NCBI GenBank assembly: GCA_910587065.1
Contig: CAJUMA010000021.1
Coordinates: 1 to 19,548 of the forward strand
Length of the DNA: 19,548 nt
Source: an uncultured Bacilli bacterium
GTDB taxonomy: Bacteria > Bacillota_I > Bacilli_A > RF39 > UBA660
Direction: 5' to 3'
The position numbers and the translations under genes were made by a program. The notes under the pieces are model-generated. The model saw only the letters and a program-made list of their open reading frames with translations. It did no database searches and was not told the origin of the DNA. Below are positions 16,837 to 19,548 of this stretch, one piece after another; position 1 is the first letter of the stretch; every line of letters begins with the position of its first letter.

Positions 16837-16886
16837 TTAAATTATATTTATACAATTAATTATCTATTTTTTATTCTTTACATAAT

Positions 16887-16915
16887 TTGACAAAACAACT
16901 ATAAAAAACTATAAT
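16887..16915 (+). promoter_or_regulatory. Perfect-consensus sigma-A promoter of the amidoligase operon
   Basis: TTGACA (16887-16892), a 17-base spacer and TATAAT (16910-16915), with a predicted start near 16922. The -35 lies inside ATTTGACAAA (16885-16894), a full match to the reverse complement of the Spo0A consensus TTTGTCRAAT; because TTGACA itself gives most of that match, it proves little. Confidence 0.85.
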
Positions 16916-16943
16916 AAATAGCTAATTAAAGGGGTGATTTTTA

Positions 16944-17819
16944 ATGAATGGACATGAATTAATTGAAAGTGCTATTTATGATGAATTACCTTATAGAATA
17001 GTACTTGATTTAAATAAACCATTTGGTTTAGAAATAGAAGTTTCTTTAGATGATCCAATGGATAGATATTATATATGTAATCATTATTTAGAGCAAAAAG
17101 CCTATGAAAGAGATATTGATAAAACGGTTGGCGGTAATTTCCCATTAGAAATAAAGACACCACTTTTATCAGATGATGTTGAAACTTGGAAAGACCTGAG
17201 TGATTTAGCTAAAAGAATGAGGGATTGTTCAATTAATTTTGATACTTCGGCATTTCAAGTTAATATAGATATCGACTATGATTTTTTAGATTGCTATTAC
17301 TTACTTTTATTATTTTATTCTTTTGAGCATATAATATTTAGATTTTCGATGAGTGGAAAAAATAGTTTAAGGCCTCTTAAATATGCAAGTAGTTTAGAAA
17401 ATTTTTTAAAGAATTATAAAAAAAGAGAAGTTAGTCGCATTGGTTTGGATGGTTTAATTGATAATAAAAATTATGCTTTTTCTTTTAAATATAGAAATCG
17501 AACTTCTTATAATTCTGCTCCTAATGGATTTGAAGCAAGAATACCTAACGGTTGTAGTGACGCTTGGATGTGGCAAAATTATGTTAATACCTTTTATTAT
17601 TTAGTGAATGTAATTTCTAAATTAGATTTAGATCATATTGATTATTCTTTATGTTATGGTGAGTTAAAACAAAAAGATTATTTACAATTATATTTGGATG
17701 ATGCTGTTAATTTTTCAAATATAATATTTAGTAATGATATAGATAAAATATATTTTTTAAGGCAATATATTGGTAATGATAGAGCTAAAGCTAAACATTA
17801 TCTTAGAAACTTGAGGTGA
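16944..17819 (+). CDS. Amidoligase-family protein (putative carboxylate-amine ligase)
   Basis: 291 residues, soluble, started at ATG 16944 behind GGGGTGA (16931-16937). It resembles the glutamine-synthetase-fold amidoligase family (Pfam Amidoligase_2). FGLEIEV (27-33) is the family's GxExE strand; DKTVGGNFPLEIKTPLL (59-75) is the D-x-S/T...E(I/V)xxP motif; EHIIFRFS (128-135) followed by LRPLKYA is a segment common in relatives from gut Bacillota; FEARIPNG (196-203) and WQNYVN (210-215) form the E-x-R motif and its following helix. Family members are thought to form amide bonds between carboxylates and amines in peptide tags or small metabolites. Oddity: the usual HxH on the central strand is replaced by QVN (105-107), so chemistry may differ or be lost. 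Its TGA stop overlaps the next gene's ribosome site, so it is tightly paired with the metallopeptidase. Confidence 0.75.
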   Translation: MNGHELIESAIYDELPYRIVLDLNKPFGLEIEVSLDDPMDRYYICNHYLEQKAYERDIDKTVGGNFPLEIKTPLLSDDVETWKDLSDLAKRMRDCSINFDTSAFQVNIDIDYDFLDCYYLLLLFYSFEHIIFRFSMSGKNSLRPLKYASSLENFLKNYKKREVSRIGLDGLIDNKNYAFSFKYRNRTSYNSAPNGFEARIPNGCSDAWMWQNYVNTFYYLVNVISKLDLDHIDYSLCYGELKQKDYLQLYLDDAVNFSNIIFSNDIDKIYFLRQYIGNDRAKAKHYLRNLR

Positions 17820-17823
17820 AAGT

Positions 17824-18606
17824 ATGGAATTAAGTAAAAGAGCAATAGATGAATTAAAGAGCTTGCGCATTTGTTATGAACAAAAAGAAAAATTATTTGA
17901 TTTAAACTTTATTAAATCAAGTTTAGAAATAATAGAATCTGAAGATAGGTTTAAAGGCAAAATAGAATTGATAGTTACTGATGATGTAATTTCAGCGGAA
18001 GAAAATAATGGTAAAATATATACTTCTTTAACGGGGATTGAAAATCAAGCTCTAGAAGTTTTAGAAGTATTTAAAGATTTTTATACAAAAGAAACAGAAT
18101 ATTTAATAAAAAACTATTTTGCAATGTACACATTAATTCACGAATCTAGTCATGTTTGGCAAGATTTAGGTCTTGACGATGATGAAGTAGTGAACAGATT
18201 TTATGCATTATTAAATAAAAGAGAACTATTAAGTCATCTTTTAAGTCGATTTGGCGATTTATTCTCTAACGAAAGACATGCTAATATTGATGCTCATGAA
18301 TTCTTATTAGATATATATGATGATTCAAATTTAGTTAATATTTCGCAAATATTTTATACAAATTTTATTTTATATTTGTATGGTCGATTATCTCCAACAG
18401 AAAAAATGCAAATGATGTTTTTAATGCCTGAAAGATATGATGTATCTTCTTTAAGTGTAATGAAATGCTTAGAAGTTGGTTTTCCAGTTGATAAAGATAT
18501 AAGAAAGAAGATAGATAATGAATTAATTCGAGAAGCTAGGGGTGATATTGATTTTAGGGAATGTAAAAAGAGAATACTTGGGATAACAAATGGAGTTAAA
18601 TATTGA
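17824..18606 (+). CDS. HExxH zinc metallopeptidase-like protein (gluzincin type)
   Basis: 260 residues, no signal peptide or membrane anchor, so probably cytoplasmic. HESSH (106-110) in LIHESSHVWQDLG is a canonical HExxH zinc site with a preceding hydrophobic helix. About 40 residues later SNERHANIDAHEF (148-160) offers E150 or E159 as the third ligand, the gluzincin arrangement. I do not recognise a named family. It starts 4 bases after the amidoligase-like gene's stop, with GAGGTGA overlapping that stop, so both are made from one mRNA and probably act together. A proteolytic partner to a peptide-bond-forming enzyme is the simplest reading. It ends in TGA, and mutM follows after 52 bases without a terminator. 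Confidence 0.75.
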   Translation: MELSKRAIDELKSLRICYEQKEKLFDLNFIKSSLEIIESEDRFKGKIELIVTDDVISAEENNGKIYTSLTGIENQALEVLEVFKDFYTKETEYLIKNYFAMYTLIHESSHVWQDLGLDDDEVVNRFYALLNKRELLSHLLSRFGDLFSNERHANIDAHEFLLDIYDDSNLVNISQIFYTNFILYLYGRLSPTEKMQMMFLMPERYDVSSLSVMKCLEVGFPVDKDIRKKIDNELIREARGDIDFRECKKRILGITNGVKY

Positions 18607-18631
18607 TGTATTTTAAAAATAATGGTATTCT
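18603..18631 (+). promoter_or_regulatory. Candidate promoter for mutM
   Basis: TTGATG (18603-18608), overlapping the metallopeptidase stop codon, then a 17-base spacer and TATTCT (18626-18631) with a TG extension. Fair match; read-through from the operon is also possible. Confidence 0.35.
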
Positions 18632-18658
18632 AAAAACTGAAAAGTGAGGATGACATAT

Positions 18659-19486
18659 ATGCCAGAAATAGCAGAAGTTAGGACTGTTGCAAGAACATTA
18701 AGTAAAAGAATTGTGGGTCGTAAAATAATTGGAATCGAAACTCCATACGATAAAATCATTGAAGGTAGTGTATTAGATTTTAAGAAATCAATTGTAGATA
18801 AATATATTACAAACATTGATAACTATGGTAAGTGGATTTTTATAACGTTAGGTGATTTAACGATAATGTCTCATTTGCGTATGGAAGGAAAATATTATAT
18901 AAAGCCAACTAAAGAAGAATGGAATAAACACGAACATATAATAATGCATTTGGATGATGGAACGGATTTAAGATATCATGATGTACGTAAATTTGGGAAA
19001 ATGGTTTTAGTTAAAACTGATGAAATTTATAAGCAAAAAGAGATTGCAAAATTAGGAATTGAGCCAGATAATGATTCGTTAACTAAAGAATACATATATT
19101 ATTCAATTCATGACTCTAAATTGCCGATGAAGTCTTTAATGTTAGATCAGTCGATTATAAATGGTCTTGGAAATATTTATGCTGATGAAGTATTATTTGC
19201 CGCAAAAATACATCCATTAAGGATGGGATCTAACATAAAGTTAGATGAATGTGAAAGAGTTAAAGAGGCTGCTAAAGATATTATTACTAAGGCTACTAAG
19301 ATGGGTGGTTCAACTATTAGAAGTTATACATCATCTTTAGGTGTAACTGGACATTATCAAGATGAATTAAAGGTTCATACAAGAAATGGTAAAGAATGTT
19401 TTGAGTGTGGTTCAATTATTGAAAAAATTCGAGTTGGTGGCCGAGGAACTTACTTTTGTCCTAAATGTCAAAAAGAAAAGAAATAA
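18659..19486 (+). CDS. mutM: Formamidopyrimidine-DNA glycosylase
   Basis: 276 counting Met, starting at ATG 18659, not the in-frame ATG at 18644: the family's catalytic residue is the proline right after the initiator Met (MPEIAEV), and GAGGATGA (18646-18653) is well placed for this start. The enzyme removes 8-oxoguanine and FapyG from DNA and cleaves the abasic site. Visible parts: N-terminal Pro-Glu, the SHLRMEGKYY strand with the conserved lysine, DVRKFG, the helix-two-turn-helix with LDQSIINGLGNIYADEVLF, GGSTIRSY, and a C-terminal C-x2-C...C-x2-C zinc finger (CFECG and CPKCQ around GGRGTYF). The motif MPEIAEV departs from the usual MPELPEV. In many Bacilli mutM directly follows polA; here about 2.1 kb separates them. 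Confidence 0.95.
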   Translation: MPEIAEVRTVARTLSKRIVGRKIIGIETPYDKIIEGSVLDFKKSIVDKYITNIDNYGKWIFITLGDLTIMSHLRMEGKYYIKPTKEEWNKHEHIIMHLDDGTDLRYHDVRKFGKMVLVKTDEIYKQKEIAKLGIEPDNDSLTKEYIYYSIHDSKLPMKSLMLDQSIINGLGNIYADEVLFAAKIHPLRMGSNIKLDECERVKEAAKDIITKATKMGGSTIRSYTSSLGVTGHYQDELKVHTRNGKECFECGSIIEKIRVGGRGTYFCPKCQKEKK

Positions 19487-19493
19487 ATATTAG

Positions 19494-19521
19494 GGTATAA
19501 CGAAAAAGTTATATCTTTTTT
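19494..19521 (+). terminator. Rho-independent terminator of mutM
   Basis: GGTATAAC (19494-19501) pairs with GTTATATC (19508-19515, one G-U pair) across a 6-base loop, followed by six Ts. Confidence 0.7.
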
Positions 19522-19522
19522 G

Positions 19523-19528
19523 TTGACA
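19523..19528 (+). promoter_or_regulatory. Candidate -35 element at the right edge
   Basis: TTGACA follows the mutM terminator. The matching -10 would lie at or beyond the window end, so the promoter cannot be confirmed. Confidence 0.3.
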
Positions 19529-19548
19529 TAAAAAGTGTATAACTTTGA

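Larger units (their letters stand above)
16602..16870 (+). repeat. Intergenic element copy B (homologous to copy A)
   Basis: Homologous to 11327-11650 in the same order of parts: TTTGACAA box, extended -10, AGCAACTCG, small hydrophobic ORF, TTATTA/TAATAA hairpin, GATGTCGAA (16781-16789), GTGGTAAG (16798-16805), and the TAATTAA (16834-16840)/TTAATTA (16856-16862) hairpin followed by TCTATTTTTT. It is about 41 bases shorter between the peptide start and GATGTCGAA. The minus-strand hairpin has no U tract here and the minus -35 is poor, so the antisense unit may be degraded or altered. Confidence 0.55.

Noticed and set aside
5991..16943. CRISPR arrays, tRNA or rRNA genes in the intergenic regions
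   Set aside because: No regularly spaced repeats, no cloverleaf with a TTCGA arm in context, and no rRNA-like sequence was seen; the repeats in 11327-11650 and 16602-16870 are two distant copies of one element.
18644..18646. ATG 18644 as mutM start
   Set aside because: The enzyme needs proline directly after the initiator Met; only ATG 18659 provides it.

Overview
The window is AT-rich DNA, almost entirely plus-strand, and looks like a low-GC Gram-positive bacterium (Bacillota, Bacilli-like). Shine-Dalgarno sites of the AGGAGG/AGGTGG type precede most genes, sigma-A-type promoters and short U-tailed terminators are frequent, and several genes end in TGA, so TGA is a stop and this is not a mycoplasma code. 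A cell-wall glucosaminidase and large secreted proteins imply a walled cell. An uncultured gut lineage near RF39 or the Erysipelotrichales would fit, but that is inference.

Layout. (1) 1-5992: the 3' part of a giant modular parallel beta-helix surface protein, open at the left edge, closely followed by a small single-pass membrane protein. (2) 6095-7921: an acidic coiled-coil protein of unknown function with its own near-consensus promoter. (3) 8040-11285: a two-gene operon for a secreted SH3b/glucosaminidase with a C-terminal type I dockerin, and a membrane-anchored cohesin protein. This looks like a minimal cohesin-dockerin system that tethers a peptidoglycan hydrolase to its own cell. (4) 11286-14010: an accessory stretch with an intergenic element (copy A), a degenerate polysaccharide-deacetylase-like membrane protein, a hypothetical protein with an ASCH-like C-terminus, a strong hairpin terminator with a possible small RNA, and a badly decayed dinD pseudogene. 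(5) 14011-16551: DNA polymerase I. (6) 16552-18606: a second, divergent copy of the intergenic element (copy B) and an operon for an amidoligase-family protein and an HExxH metallopeptidase. (7) 18659-19486: formamidopyrimidine-DNA glycosylase (mutM).

polA and mutM are adjacent in many Bacilli; here the element plus the amidoligase/peptidase operon lies between them, so section 6 is probably an insertion into an ancestral DNA-repair cluster.

The two least conventional findings are these. Copies A and B are homologous intergenic elements about 5 kb apart. They share promoter spacing, a 22-residue hydrophobic peptide start, a GATGTCGAA/GTGGTAAG block and a 3' TAATTAA/TTAATTA hairpin, and each has a different but complementary 5'-3' segment pair. 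Copy A also has a minus-strand promoter and a U-tailed terminator for an overlapping antisense RNA, so the whole resembles a type I toxin-antitoxin module. The other is the amidoligase plus metallopeptidase operon, a candidate make-and-cut peptide modification pair. Several promoters carry TTCGACA/TTTGACA motifs that match the Spo0A box, but this is only a suggestion.
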